From contig SVDX01000001.1 in the NCBI GenBank assembly GCA_015057605.1, forward strand, positions 1-64,000: a DNA stretch of 64,000 bases, in the 5' to 3' direction. Shown one piece after another: positions 36,253-44,598 of this stretch (position 1 is its first letter; the number at the start of each line of letters is the position of its first letter). The translations under genes and the position numbers were made by a program. The notes beneath the pieces are model-generated. The model saw only the letters and a list, made by a program, of their open reading frames with translations, did no database searches and was not told the DNA's origin. This DNA is from Lachnospira sp. Lineage in GTDB: Bacteria; Bacillota; Clostridia; Lachnospirales; Lachnospiraceae.

Positions 36253-38913
36253 ATGAACATTACAAATCAATTACGAGAAGCTATATTGAATTATAAAAAC
36301 GGAGAAGAGGAAGCATTTTTAGTGATTCGCGAAGAATCAGAGGATTATGTGTCTAAGTGTGTTAAGGGCGCGCTAAAGGAGCAAGCTGATAATGAGGAGC
36401 TTGTTTTAAGCGCGATTGATGAAGTGTACCTTGAAATGAAAGAGAACATTTGCAATTTAAGCAACGTGGATAGCTTTTTTGGCTGGGTATCCTTTGTTGT
36501 AAATCAAAAGCTTAGCGTGGCAAATGGAAATGAAGATATAATAGAAGAAGCCAAAGAAGATAATATAGAAGAACGCTATGGGGACGGTTTTATTCTTGAT
36601 TCATCAAAAACAAAGTCGAAGATGAAAAAGTCTACGCGAAATATTATTTTGGTAGTGGCAGCAGTTTTAGTGGTGGCTATTGTGTTAGTTGTGTCCGTCT
36701 TTATGGAAAAGAAGGGAAAGGTTAACAATGATGATGTGGTATATGGTGTTGTTGATGTGTTTAAACAAACGATACCAGAGGGATGTAGATATTATTCTAC
36801 ATCAGAAAAAGTATGGATAGAGGCTGGTGAAACATTTCCAGCTAAAACAAGTTATAATGATAACTATGTCACAGATGAATACACTTATATATTAAATTAT
36901 ATACCTACAAAGCAAACGAGTTGGTCTTATGAATGGTCGGTTGTAGTTAACAGTAAAACCAAAACTACATACGGTGAAATTTTATCGGAAGTAAGGGGAA
37001 TACCTGTATCATGTATGGATTCCACTTTTTCGGGTTGCTCGAGCTTGAAAAAGATGCCAAATATACCAAATGGAGTTACGAGTATGGATGGTACATTTGA
37101 AAATTGTACAAGCTTGCAAGAGATATCAGAGATACCAAATAGTGTTGTCTATATGAGAAGAACATTTACAGGTTGCTCGAGCTTGAAAAAGATACCAAAT
37201 ATACCAAATGGAGTTACGAGTATGGATGGTACATTTGAAAATTGTACAAGCTTGCAAGAGATATCAGAGATACCAAGTGGTGTTACTCATATGGAAAAAA
37301 CATTTTCGGGTTGCTCGAGCTTGAAAAAGATGCCAAATATACCAAGTGGAGTTACGAGTATGAATGGTACATTTGAAAATTGTACAAGCTTGCAAGAGAT
37401 ATCAGAGATACCAAGTGGTGTTACTCATATGGAAAAAACATTTTCGGGTTGCTCGAGCTTGAAAAAGATGCCAAATATACCAAATGGTGTTACGAATATG
37501 AATGGTACATTTGAAAATTGTACAAGCCTACAAGAGACATCTAAGATACCAAGTAGTGTTATCTATATGGAAAGAACATTTTCGGGTTGCTCGAGCTTGA
37601 AAGAGATGCCAATTATACCAAATATTGTTAGTAACATGAATGGTGCATTTGAAAATTGCATAAGTTTGCAAGAAGCGTCAGATATACCAGATAGTGTTAC
37701 AAGTATGGATAGTACATTTTCGGGTTGTACAAGCCTTAAAACAGCGCCTGTGATACCAAAGAGCGTTGAAAATATAGACTGTTTATTTAAAGATTGCTCT
37801 AGCTTGCAAGGTGAAATAATAATCAGTTGTCAGCATAAGAACTGTAGTGATGTTCTTACAGGGGTAAATTATAATAATATTACTTTAATATCTCCTATGA
37901 GAGATAACTGTATACATTTTTCATCATGTGAATATGAAATTACAATACCAGAAGGATGTAAATATGTATCTGAAGAAGGAACCTTAGTTGCAGGTGATAA
38001 ATTCCCGGCAGAGGATTCTTTTAGAATGGGAAACCAATATTATACTGAGGACTATGTGTATACATATGTGGTAGTTCCAGGATATGGATGGATGTACGGT
38101 TATTGGCATGTTAAAGTTAGGGATAAGACAAAAGAGTCATATAAAGATATATTGGATAAATTTCCGTTAAGTATACAGTCCAGTGATATCTATATGGCAG
38201 AGACATTTGCAGGATGTACTAATTTGAAAGAAGCACCAAGCATACCAGCTGGTGTAGATTGCTTAGATTATACATTCCTAGATTGTATAAATTTGGAAAT
38301 AGCACCAGAAATGCCGTTAGATGTAGAGGCTATGAACGGAACATTTAGTGGATGTACAAGCTTAAAGCAAGCGCCAGTAATTCCGGAATATGTTTATTAT
38401 ATAAATGAATTATTTAGAGACTGTACAAGTCTTACTGGGACGGTTGAAATTGAGAGTGAATACATTTTGTCGTATAAAAATTGCTTTTATGGTGTAGATT
38501 TTGATGCCCAGAATATTAAATTGACAGGTGCAAGTTCGCAAATAGAAGAGATAAAAAATACTGCTAATGAAGTAGAGGATGAAGCCAATACAGTGCAATA
38601 TGGCGATACAATAAGGATAAGCGTTAAGCGTTTTTGTATGCCTGAAGATGAAGATGGTAATGTAACAAAGTATGGAGAATCTGTATGGAAAGAAATGGGC
38701 GAAATGGAAGTGCCAGTTACAATCTTAGGTTCGTATCATTTTGAGGGTAAAGTGCCACAGCATTTCTGGTGGAGAGTATCGGATGTTTTGGGTAGGGAAG
38801 TAAATGATACATATTCCGCGACAGGATATCAATGTTATAAAGATGAGTATGGAGAACTATATGATTTAAATGTTAATATAGAATGTACCATACTTGAAAT
38901 TAAGAAGAAATAA
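36253..38913 (+). CDS. Sigma region-2-like head, membrane span, BspA-like LRR surface protein
   Basis: The 886-residue product has three parts. Residues about 5-87 resemble region 2 of an ECF sigma factor (AILNYKNGEEEAFLVI, later SFFGWVSFVVNQKL), but no region 4 follows. Residues 130-150 form one membrane span after a basic KMKKSTR stretch. Outside, a module starting IPEGCRYYS is followed by about ten 23-residue LRR units of BspA type (TFSGCSSLKKMPNIPNGV). The module and a shorter LRR set recur from about residue 560, and a unique domain ends the protein. The start at 36253 uses AAAGGA; a GTG at 36235 is less likely. Repeats flank the gene on both sides. The function is unknown; the layout suggests a surface receptor or adhesin with a sigma-like inner tail. 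Confidence 0.75.
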   Translation: MNITNQLREAILNYKNGEEEAFLVIREESEDYVSKCVKGALKEQADNEELVLSAIDEVYLEMKENICNLSNVDSFFGWVSFVVNQKLSVANGNEDIIEEAKEDNIEERYGDGFILDSSKTKSKMKKSTRNIILVVAAVLVVAIVLVVSVFMEKKGKVNNDDVVYGVVDVFKQTIPEGCRYYSTSEKVWIEAGETFPAKTSYNDNYVTDEYTYILNYIPTKQTSWSYEWSVVVNSKTKTTYGEILSEVRGIPVSCMDSTFSGCSSLKKMPNIPNGVTSMDGTFENCTSLQEISEIPNSVVYMRRTFTGCSSLKKIPNIPNGVTSMDGTFENCTSLQEISEIPSGVTHMEKTFSGCSSLKKMPNIPSGVTSMNGTFENCTSLQEISEIPSGVTHMEKTFSGCSSLKKMPNIPNGVTNMNGTFENCTSLQETSKIPSSVIYMERTFSGCSSLKEMPIIPNIVSNMNGAFENCISLQEASDIPDSVTSMDSTFSGCTSLKTAPVIPKSVENIDCLFKDCSSLQGEIIISCQHKNCSDVLTGVNYNNITLISPMRDNCIHFSSCEYEITIPEGCKYVSEEGTLVAGDKFPAEDSFRMGNQYYTEDYVYTYVVVPGYGWMYGYWHVKVRDKTKESYKDILDKFPLSIQSSDIYMAETFAGCTNLKEAPSIPAGVDCLDYTFLDCINLEIAPEMPLDVEAMNGTFSGCTSLKQAPVIPEYVYYINELFRDCTSLTGTVEIESEYILSYKNCFYGVDFDAQNIKLTGASSQIEEIKNTANEVEDEANTVQYGDTIRISVKRFCMPEDEDGNVTKYGESVWKEMGEMEVPVTILGSYHFEGKVPQHFWWRVSDVLGREVNDTYSATGYQCYKDEYGELYDLNVNIECTILEIKKK
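37023..37745 (+). repeat. Near-identical 138-bp repeats coding pairs of LRR units
   Basis: The landmark GGTTG(C/T) recurs at 37033, 37171, 37309, 37447, 37585 and 37723, every step exactly 138 bases (46 residues, two 23-residue LRR units). The middle copies are nearly identical at DNA level, including silent positions, which points to recent duplication or gene conversion. Confidence 0.95.
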
Positions 38914-38950
38914 CTTACAGCAAAAAAGTATTCTTATTTTCCTTCAAAGG

Positions 38951-39022
38951 GGCAAAAAAAATATTCTTATTTTCCGCCTTAGAAGCTTGCTTCGTGAAGG
39001 AAAATAAGAATATTTTTTTGCC
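38951..39022. repeat. 72-bp palindromic element, right copy (inverted)
   Basis: Arm 1 (38951-38975, GGCAAAAAAAATATTC then TTATTTTCC) and arm 2 (38999-39022) pair over 24 bp with one bulged A. The 23-base centre between them is the exact complement of the left copy's centre, so this is the same element turned round. A partial copy lies at 38920-38947. It may also end transcripts from both sides. Confidence 0.9.
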
Positions 39023-39024
39023 TG

Positions 39025-39885
39025 CTATGAACTCCATCTTCCGCTGGCACCGCAAGGAAGGACAAGACCATTTCCTGATACAGGAAGACCTATTTCGCTT
39101 GACTCTACGCTACCTTTGTGAGTTGGAAGTATTTCTGTGCTAATCATATATGTAAGTACAGATGGTGCAAGACCTGTTGTGTACGAGTTGATAAGGAAGA
39201 AGAGGGCATCATCCGATAAAAGCTGTACGCATAGCTTTATAAATGAGTGGATGGATTCTTCTATTTTCCATATCTCTCCCTTTGGACCTCTTCCGTAGGA
39301 AGGTGGGTCCATTATGATGCCGTCGTATTTGTTGCCACGACGGATTTCTCTTTCAACAAATTTTACACAGTCGTCAACTATCCATCTAATAGGCGCTTCT
39401 TCTAAACCAGAAGAACGTGCATTTTCCTTTGCCCAGGTAACCATACCCTTTGAAGCATCTACGTGTGTTACGCTTGCTCCTGCTTTGGCAGCGGCTAAGG
39501 TTGCGCCGCCAGTGTATGCAAATAGATTAAGTACCTTTACTGGACGATTTGCATTTTTGATTTTGTCAGAGAACCAGTCCCAGTTTGTTGCCTGTTCAGG
39601 GAAAAGGCCTGTATGCTTAAAACTAAATGGCTTTAAGTTAAATGTAAGTTCTTTATAGTTTATTGTCCATTGTTCTGGTAAATCAAAGAATTCCCATTCG
39701 CCACCGCCCTTTTGGCTTCTGTGGTAGTGGCCGTTCATTCTTTTCCAGCCCTTGTGATTTTTTTCTGTATTCCATATAACCTGTGGGTCTGGTCTTACCA
39801 AAAGGTAATCTCCCCAACGTTCTAATTTTTCTCCGTTTGAAGTATCAATAACTTCGTAATCTTTCCATCCATCGGCAATCCACAT
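39025..39885 (-). CDS. RlmI-like class I SAM-dependent methyltransferase
   Basis: This 286-residue methyltransferase resembles the catalytic half of RlmI/RlmK-type 23S rRNA methyltransferases. The SAM-binding loop is NLFAYTGGATLAAAKAGA, followed by the acidic residue in VTHVDAS, and the catalytic loop is MDPPSYGRGPKGE. The N-terminal PUA domain of RlmI is missing, so substrate choice may differ. The start at 39885 has AAGGAG 8 bases before it; the frame extends upstream but without a ribosome site and across the promoter. The last residues (PCGASGRWSS) approach the repeat element. Substrate is probably rRNA, by family only. Confidence 0.85.
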   Translation of the reverse strand: MWIADGWKDYEVIDTSNGEKLERWGDYLLVRPDPQVIWNTEKNHKGWKRMNGHYHRSQKGGGEWEFFDLPEQWTINYKELTFNLKPFSFKHTGLFPEQATNWDWFSDKIKNANRPVKVLNLFAYTGGATLAAAKAGASVTHVDASKGMVTWAKENARSSGLEEAPIRWIVDDCVKFVEREIRRGNKYDGIIMDPPSYGRGPKGEIWKIEESIHSFIKLCVQLLSDDALFFLINSYTTGLAPSVLTYMISTEILPTHKGSVESSEIGLPVSGNGLVLPCGASGRWSS

Positions 39886-39922
39886 GAGATGTTCTCCTTC
39901 TATATACAAATACTTTTTTATA

Positions 39923-39951
39923 AGTATACATTCAATTTCAGTAATAGTCAA
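39923..39951 (-). promoter_or_regulatory. Promoter of methyltransferase gene
   Basis: Minus strand TTGACT (39951-39946), 17-base spacer, TATACT (39928-39923). The -35 box overlaps that of the divergent promoter on the plus strand. Confidence 0.8.
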
Positions 39952-39973
39952 ATGGGAATGTGTATGCTATAAT
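39945..39973 (+). promoter_or_regulatory. Divergent promoter of Lys-rich protein and ABC-F genes
   Basis: TAGTCA at 39945-39950, a 17-base spacer, and a perfect TATAAT at 39968-39973. The weak -35 overlaps the -35 of the methyltransferase promoter, so the two may compete for polymerase. Confidence 0.65.
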
Positions 39974-40004
39974 AAAGATATACGTTTTTGAATGGAGGAT
40001 TGTT

Positions 40005-40250
40005 ATGGACAAAAAGGCGATTCTTGAAAAATATGATAAGCAGATTGTTGGCGGTATTCAGATGGCACTTTGCTTTGTCGCGGTAACAAAGGCATTTAAG
40101 CCTATTAAGGATAAGGCTTCTATTAAATATAAGAAGAAACTCAAAAAAGATGACTATAAATATAAGAAGAAACGCAACAAGGAAAGGCTTAAACTTCAAA
40201 AGCAGAAGTATAAGATTAAGAAGAAAGCGTTAAGGAGAAAGAAAAAGTGA
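40005..40250 (+). CDS. Small very basic Lys-rich protein coupled to ABC-F gene
   Basis: This 81-residue protein has a short hydrophobic segment (IVGGIQMALCFVAVTKAF, about residues 14-31), and the rest is extremely basic, with runs such as KYKKKLKKDDYKYKKK and KKKALRRKKK. I know no family for it. The start at 40005 follows GGAGG. Its stop codon overlaps the GTG start of the ABC-F gene by four bases (GTGA), so the two are translationally coupled. The charge suggests binding to rRNA or nucleic acid, perhaps at the membrane, and a link with the ABC-F ribosome factor; this is inference. Confidence 0.6.
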   Translation: MDKKAILEKYDKQIVGGIQMALCFVAVTKAFKPIKDKASIKYKKKLKKDDYKYKKKRNKERLKLQKQKYKIKKKALRRKKK

Positions 40251-42034
40251 ATGTTTTAACGGTTGAGGAAGTCTCAAAGGGATATGGAGACAGAATTCTT
40301 CTTGATAAGGTGACTTTTGGAATTGAACATAATGACAAGGTGGGCATTATTGGTATCAACGGTACAGGCAAGTCCACCTTGCTTAAGATTATAGCAGGAC
40401 TTGAAGAGACTGATGCAGGACAGGTTGTAAAAGGTAACAATATTTCTATTGCCTATTTACCACAGAATCCTGTATTTGAGGAAGGGGATACAATCCTTTC
40501 TTATGTAACGAAGGGAAAGTCTTACAAGGATGAGCATATTAATGTTGAGAGCGAGGCTAAGAATATTCTTACTAAGCTTTCTATTTTTGATTTTGAACAA
40601 AAGATTACACATTTGTCGGGCGGGCAAAAGAAGCGTATTGCATTAGCAAGAACTTTAGTGGCACCGGCCGATATTCTTGTACTTGATGAACCTACAAACC
40701 ATCTTGATAATGATATGGTTTTATGGCTTGAGCAATATCTTGATAAGTTTAAGGGTGCCCTTGTTATGATTACACATGACAGATATTTCTTGGACAGAGT
40801 TACTAATAGAATCTTAGAGATTGATAACAGACAGATCTATTCGTATAATACTAATTATTCGGGATTTTTAGAAGCAAAGGCTGCCCGTGAGGAAATGGAG
40901 CTTGCTAGTGAGCGTAAGCGCCAAAGCATTTTAAGAAATGAGCTTAGCTGGGTTATGCGTGGATGTAGGGCAAGAACTACTAAGCAAAGAGCAAGACTTG
41001 AAAGGTATGAGGCACTAAAGAATCAGGATGGCCCTGCTATAAAAGAAAATGTGCAAATGAGCTCCATAAGCACAAGGATGGGTAAGAAGACTATAGAGAT
41101 TAATAACATTTCTAAGGCTTACGGTGACAGAACGCTTATTAAGGACTTTGAATACATTGTTCTTAGAGACGAGCGCATTGGTATCATAGGAGCTAATGGC
41201 TGCGGTAAGTCTACACTGATTAAGATTATATGCGGTGACATTTTACCTGACAGCGGTAGTGTAGAACTTGGAGATACTATTAAGATTGGCTGTTTTTCGC
41301 AGGAAAATGAAAAACTTGATGAGAAACTTAATGTAATTGAATATATTAAGGAAATAGGAGAATTTGTTGAAACGGTTGATGGTAAGATTAGTGCGGCAAA
41401 GATGCTTGAGCGTTTCTTATTTACACCAGCGATGCAATATACTCCTATAAGTAAGCTTTCAGGTGGTGAAAAAAGAAGATTATATCTTCTAAGTGTGCTT
41501 ATGTCATCGCCTAATGTTCTTATTTTAGATGAGCCAACTAATGATCTTGATATAGCAACTCTTACTATATTAGAAGATTATTTAGAGCAATTTAATGGAA
41601 TAGTAATAACTGTATCCCATGACAGATATTTTCTTGATAATGTGGTAGACCGTATATTTGCATTTGAAGAGGGTGGCGTTATTCGTCAGTACGAGGGTGG
41701 ATATAGCGATTACCTTTTGAAATGTCCTAAACCTATTGCATCTGCAAAGGTGGCCGAAGCAAAGGAAAAGAATTTTAAGCCTAAGACTAAAAAGCTTAAA
41801 TTTACTTATATGGAACAAAAGGAATTTGAAACCATAGATGATGACATTGCTAAATTAGAAGATAAGATAGCAGTAATTGAAAAGGACATTTTGGCTGCGG
41901 CAACCTCTTATGGCAGATTAAGTGAGCTTACTAAGGAAAAGGAAGAATTAGAAGAAAAGCTTGCAGAAAAGATGGACAGATGGGTGTATTTAAACGAGCT
42001 GAATGAAAGGATTCAGGCGGGCGAAGAAGCATAA
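40247..42034 (+). CDS. ABC-F family ATPase, Uup-like
   Basis: This 595-residue soluble protein has two ABC ATPase domains and no membrane spans. Domain 1 has GINGTGKST, LSGGQKKR and LDEPTNHLD; domain 2 has GANGCGKST, LSGGEKRR and LDEPTNDLD. Both catalytic Glu residues are present. A linker (about residues 225-275) joins them, and the last 80 residues form a coiled coil (IDDDIAKLEDKIAVIEKDI) as in Uup. ABC-F proteins act on the ribosome, relieving stalls or giving antibiotic protection. The GTG start follows AAGGAG by 9 bases and overlaps the small basic protein. An antibiotic-resistance role is not indicated. Confidence 0.92.
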   Translation: MNVLTVEEVSKGYGDRILLDKVTFGIEHNDKVGIIGINGTGKSTLLKIIAGLEETDAGQVVKGNNISIAYLPQNPVFEEGDTILSYVTKGKSYKDEHINVESEAKNILTKLSIFDFEQKITHLSGGQKKRIALARTLVAPADILVLDEPTNHLDNDMVLWLEQYLDKFKGALVMITHDRYFLDRVTNRILEIDNRQIYSYNTNYSGFLEAKAAREEMELASERKRQSILRNELSWVMRGCRARTTKQRARLERYEALKNQDGPAIKENVQMSSISTRMGKKTIEINNISKAYGDRTLIKDFEYIVLRDERIGIIGANGCGKSTLIKIICGDILPDSGSVELGDTIKIGCFSQENEKLDEKLNVIEYIKEIGEFVETVDGKISAAKMLERFLFTPAMQYTPISKLSGGEKRRLYLLSVLMSSPNVLILDEPTNDLDIATLTILEDYLEQFNGIVITVSHDRYFLDNVVDRIFAFEEGGVIRQYEGGYSDYLLKCPKPIASAKVAEAKEKNFKPKTKKLKFTYMEQKEFETIDDDIAKLEDKIAVIEKDILAAATSYGRLSELTKEKEELEEKLAEKMDRWVYLNELNERIQAGEEA

Positions 42035-42183
42035 AAAATGTGATAACATTTGTGTTTCTTCTTATTATAAATGCAATTTTGATTTAATTTACAAATATTA
42101 CTCATTATAGAAGCAATTGATATCTTAGCTAAAGAGATAGAAAATATATTTGATGAGTAACAATAAAAAGGAGTTGTTTGTAT

Positions 42184-42534
42184 ATGAAAAAGAAAATTAT
42201 AATTATTTGTGGTACTTTGATAATAATAATGGCTATATGTATAGGATTAAAATGGCCTACAATATTTCAAAAAGGCAATCCTATTCCATATATAATTGCA
42301 ATGACAAAAATATCAGAAGAAAATACTTTTGTAGCAGTTGATGAGAGTAAAGGGATTTATATTACTAAAAAAGGTGATTCTTCAAAATTATTTGAGTTCA
42401 TTGAAGAAGAGAATGATGTTGAATATTTAGACCAGATGGGAAGCGCATATATGTTTTCTTCTGGGGATGACAGTTTGGTTGTATCGTCTGAAATATATTG
42501 GAGTAAATATACAGTTTGGACGATTGAGGACTAA
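42184..42534 (+). CDS. Membrane-anchored small protein of unknown function
   Basis: This 116-residue protein starts with one membrane span (KKKIIIICGTLIIIMAICIG) and has an outside domain of about 90 residues with no recognised motif. The acidic residues FIEEENDVEYLD and a Ser/Asp-rich end stand out. The start at 42184 is the first ATG; AAGGAG is 10 bases upstream, so a TTG at 42178 is also possible. A weak promoter (TTGATT/CATTAT, 42079-42108) precedes it. It stands alone between the ABC-F gene and the S10 operon promoter. Confidence 0.55.
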   Translation: MKKKIIIICGTLIIIMAICIGLKWPTIFQKGNPIPYIIAMTKISEENTFVAVDESKGIYITKKGDSSKLFEFIEEENDVEYLDQMGSAYMFSSGDDSLVVSSEIYWSKYTVWTIED

Positions 42535-42580
42535 ACTAAATAAAAATATTTATGTACTTAATTTAGTACAAAAAAAGTTC

Positions 42581-42609
42581 TTGCATTTATGATAAAGAAC
42601 TAGTATACT
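42581..42609 (+). promoter_or_regulatory. Promoter of S10 operon
   Basis: TTGCAT at 42581-42586 and TATACT at 42604-42609 with a 17-base spacer, just before a long structured leader. Confidence 0.8.
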
Positions 42610-42615
42610 AATTAA

Positions 42616-42830
42616 TGCTGTGACATTGATAGCGTAGAAGCGTGAGGTTGCTACATATTATGTAGGTTTTCCGTGGAGCGAATGTCAAGTTAGGAAACTG
42701 GCGACAAGTCACTGTACCAAATAACCATCTACCACTGGGTAGAAATGACGTGTGGATTTTTAGGAAACACACGGGAGAGTGTACAGTCACCGCTTGTCGT
42801 ACTTAGTAACATAAAGTGCGAAAAGGAGGC
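42616..42830 (+). ncRNA. Structured leader of S10 operon
   Basis: About 215 bases without a gene fold by inspection into two domains. The first is closed by TGACATT (42621-42627) with AATGTCA (42681-42687) and holds a CTACAT/ATGTAG hairpin. The second is closed by GCGACAAG (42701-42708) with CTTGTCGT (42793-42800) and ACTGTAC (42711-42717) with GTACAGT (42781-42787), and it contains two hairpins, CTACC/GGTAG and CGTGTG/CACACG. It may bind a ribosomal protein (L4 does this in E. coli), but the regulator is unknown here. Confidence 0.65.
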
Positions 42831-42840
42831 GACTTTTTTT

Positions 42841-43158
42841 ATGGCAAGTCAAGTAATGAGAATTACATTAAAGGCTTACGATCATCAATTAGTTGATCAA
42901 TCTGCTAAGAAAATCATCGAAACTGTTAAGAAGACAGGTTCACAAGTGAGTGGTCCAGTACCATTACCAACTAAGAAGGAAGTAGTTACAATTCTTAGAG
43001 CGGTACACAAGTACAAAGACTCAAGAGAACAATTCGAGCAGAGAACACACAAGAGATTAATTGATATCATCACACCATCTCAAAAGACAATTGATTCTTT
43101 ATCAAAGTTAGAGATGCCAGCAGGTGTTTACATCGACATCAAGATGAAGAATAAGTAA
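42841..43158 (+). CDS. rpsJ: 30S ribosomal protein S10
   Basis: S10 (105 residues) is a head protein of the small subunit and also partners NusB in antitermination. The sequence [16 protein letters not shown], then [15 protein letters not shown] and [14 protein letters not shown] are diagnostic. The ATG at 42841 is 11 bases after AAGGAGG, with a T-run between, which is longer than usual. It opens the S10 operon. A 160-base gap with RNA structure separates it from rplC. Confidence 0.97.
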   Translation: MASQVMRITLKAYDHQLVDQSAKKIIETVKKTGSQVSGPVPLPTKKEVVTILRAVHKYKDSREQFEQRTHKRLIDIITPSQKTIDSLSKLEMPAGVYIDIKMKNK

Positions 43159-43179
43159 GAGATGACAAATTAACAAGTA

Positions 43180-43310
43180 TTTAGTCCTGAAGGGTTTAAT
43201 ATAGAAGCAATATACACTAACAGTGGTGTAGGTTCCACTTATATTATAACTGTTTTGGGTCTAGAATGATTGTGCGAAATGCATAATCCGCTGTAGATTA
43301 AACAGGAGGA
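43180..43310 (+). promoter_or_regulatory. Structured region before rplC that may hide its ribosome site
   Basis: CCT...GTTTAAT (43186-43200) can pair with ATTAAACAGG (43297-43306), and the AGG belongs to the rplC ribosome site AGGAGGA (43304-43310). Inside the loop, AACAGT (43219-43224) can pair with ACTGTT (43249-43254). There is no gene in this gap. It may allow translational control of rplC. Confidence 0.5.
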
Positions 43311-43318
43311 AAGAAAGA

Positions 43319-43954
43319 ATGAAGAAAGCGATATTAGCTACTAAAGTCGGAATGACTCAAATCTTCAACGAAGACGGAGTTTTAACTCCAGTAACAGTAT
43401 TGCAAGCCGGTCCTTGTGTAGTAACACAGGTTAAGACAGTAGAAAATGACGGCTACAGTGCAGTGCAGGTTGGTTTTGTTGACAAGAAGGATTACTTAGT
43501 TAACAAGCCACAAAAGGGACACTTTGATAAAGCAGGTGTTTCATACAAGAGATATGTAAGAGAATTCAGATTAGACAATGCAGAAGAATTTTCAGTTAAG
43601 GATGAAATCAAGGCTGATGTATTCGTAGCAGGCGACAAGGTTGATGCTACAGCAGTGTCAAAGGGTAAAGGATTCCAAGGTGCGATCAAGAGACATGGTC
43701 AATCAAGAGGACCTATGGCTCACGGTTCTAAGTTCCATCGTCATGCAGGTTCTAACGGATCAGCAACAACACCAGGTAAGGTGTTCAAGGGAAAAGGCAT
43801 GCCAGGACATATGGGCGCTAAGAAGATTACAATTCAAAATCTTGAAGTTGTAAGAGTAGATGTTGAAAACAACTTAATCTTAGTAAAGGGTGCCGTACCA
43901 GGACCAAAGAAATCATTAGTAACACTAAAAGACACAGTGAAAGCTGGTAAGTAG
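43319..43954 (+). CDS. rplC: 50S ribosomal protein L3
   Basis: L3 (211 residues) is an early assembly protein near the peptidyl-transferase centre. It begins [20 protein letters not shown] and has the extended loop [19 protein letters not shown], which reaches towards the centre. Its end carries [12 protein letters not shown] and [15 protein letters not shown] stretches. AGGAGGA precedes the ATG by 8 bases. Close linkage with rplD, rplW and rplB shows the standard S10 order. Confidence 0.98.
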   Translation: MKKAILATKVGMTQIFNEDGVLTPVTVLQAGPCVVTQVKTVENDGYSAVQVGFVDKKDYLVNKPQKGHFDKAGVSYKRYVREFRLDNAEEFSVKDEIKADVFVAGDKVDATAVSKGKGFQGAIKRHGQSRGPMAHGSKFHRHAGSNGSATTPGKVFKGKGMPGHMGAKKITIQNLEVVRVDVENNLILVKGAVPGPKKSLVTLKDTVKAGK

Positions 43955-43977
43955 TTTTAGGAAGGAGGAGCGCACAG

Positions 43978-44598
43978 ATGGCAAACGTATCTGTTTACAA
44001 TATTGAAGGTAAAGAAGTTGGTACAATCGAGCTTAACGATGCAATCTTTAACGTAGAAGTTAATGAGCATTTAGTACACATGGCAGTTGTAAACCAATTA
44101 GCAAATAAACGCCAAGGAACACAGAGCGCAAAGACACGTTCTGAAGTTAGCGGTGGCGGTAGAAAGCCTTGGAGACAAAAGGGAACAGGTCATGCAAGAC
44201 AAGGTTCTACAAGATCTCCACAATGGACAGGCGGTGGTGTTGTATTTGCACCAAAGCCAAGAGATTACTCATACAAGTTAAATAAGAAAGAAAGAAGATT
44301 AGCTCTTCAATCAGTATTAACTTCAAGAGTACAGGAGAATAAGTTCATCGTTGTTGATGAATTCGCATTCGACGAAGTAAAGACAAAGAAATTTGCAAAT
44401 GTATTAGATAACTTAAAGGTATCTAAGGCGTTAGTAGTATTAAAGGATGATGACAAGAACACAATGTTATCAGCTAGAAATATTTCTACAGTAAAGACAG
44501 CTTCAACAAATACAATCAACGTATACGACATCTTAAAGTACGATACAATGATCGTTGATAAGGCAGCTGTAGCAACAATCGAGGAGGTGTACGCATAA
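43978..44598 (+). CDS. rplD: 50S ribosomal protein L4
   Basis: L4 (206 residues) has a globular part and a long loop lining the exit tunnel, here with [20 protein letters not shown]. The C-terminal part ends in [15 protein letters not shown]. In E. coli, L4 represses the S10 operon by binding its leader; a structured leader is present here too, but the link is untested. GGAGGAG lies upstream. Its stop overlaps the rplW start by one base (TAATG), giving coupled translation. Confidence 0.98.
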   Translation: MANVSVYNIEGKEVGTIELNDAIFNVEVNEHLVHMAVVNQLANKRQGTQSAKTRSEVSGGGRKPWRQKGTGHARQGSTRSPQWTGGGVVFAPKPRDYSYKLNKKERRLALQSVLTSRVQENKFIVVDEFAFDEVKTKKFANVLDNLKVSKALVVLKDDDKNTMLSARNISTVKTASTNTINVYDILKYDTMIVDKAAVATIEEVYA

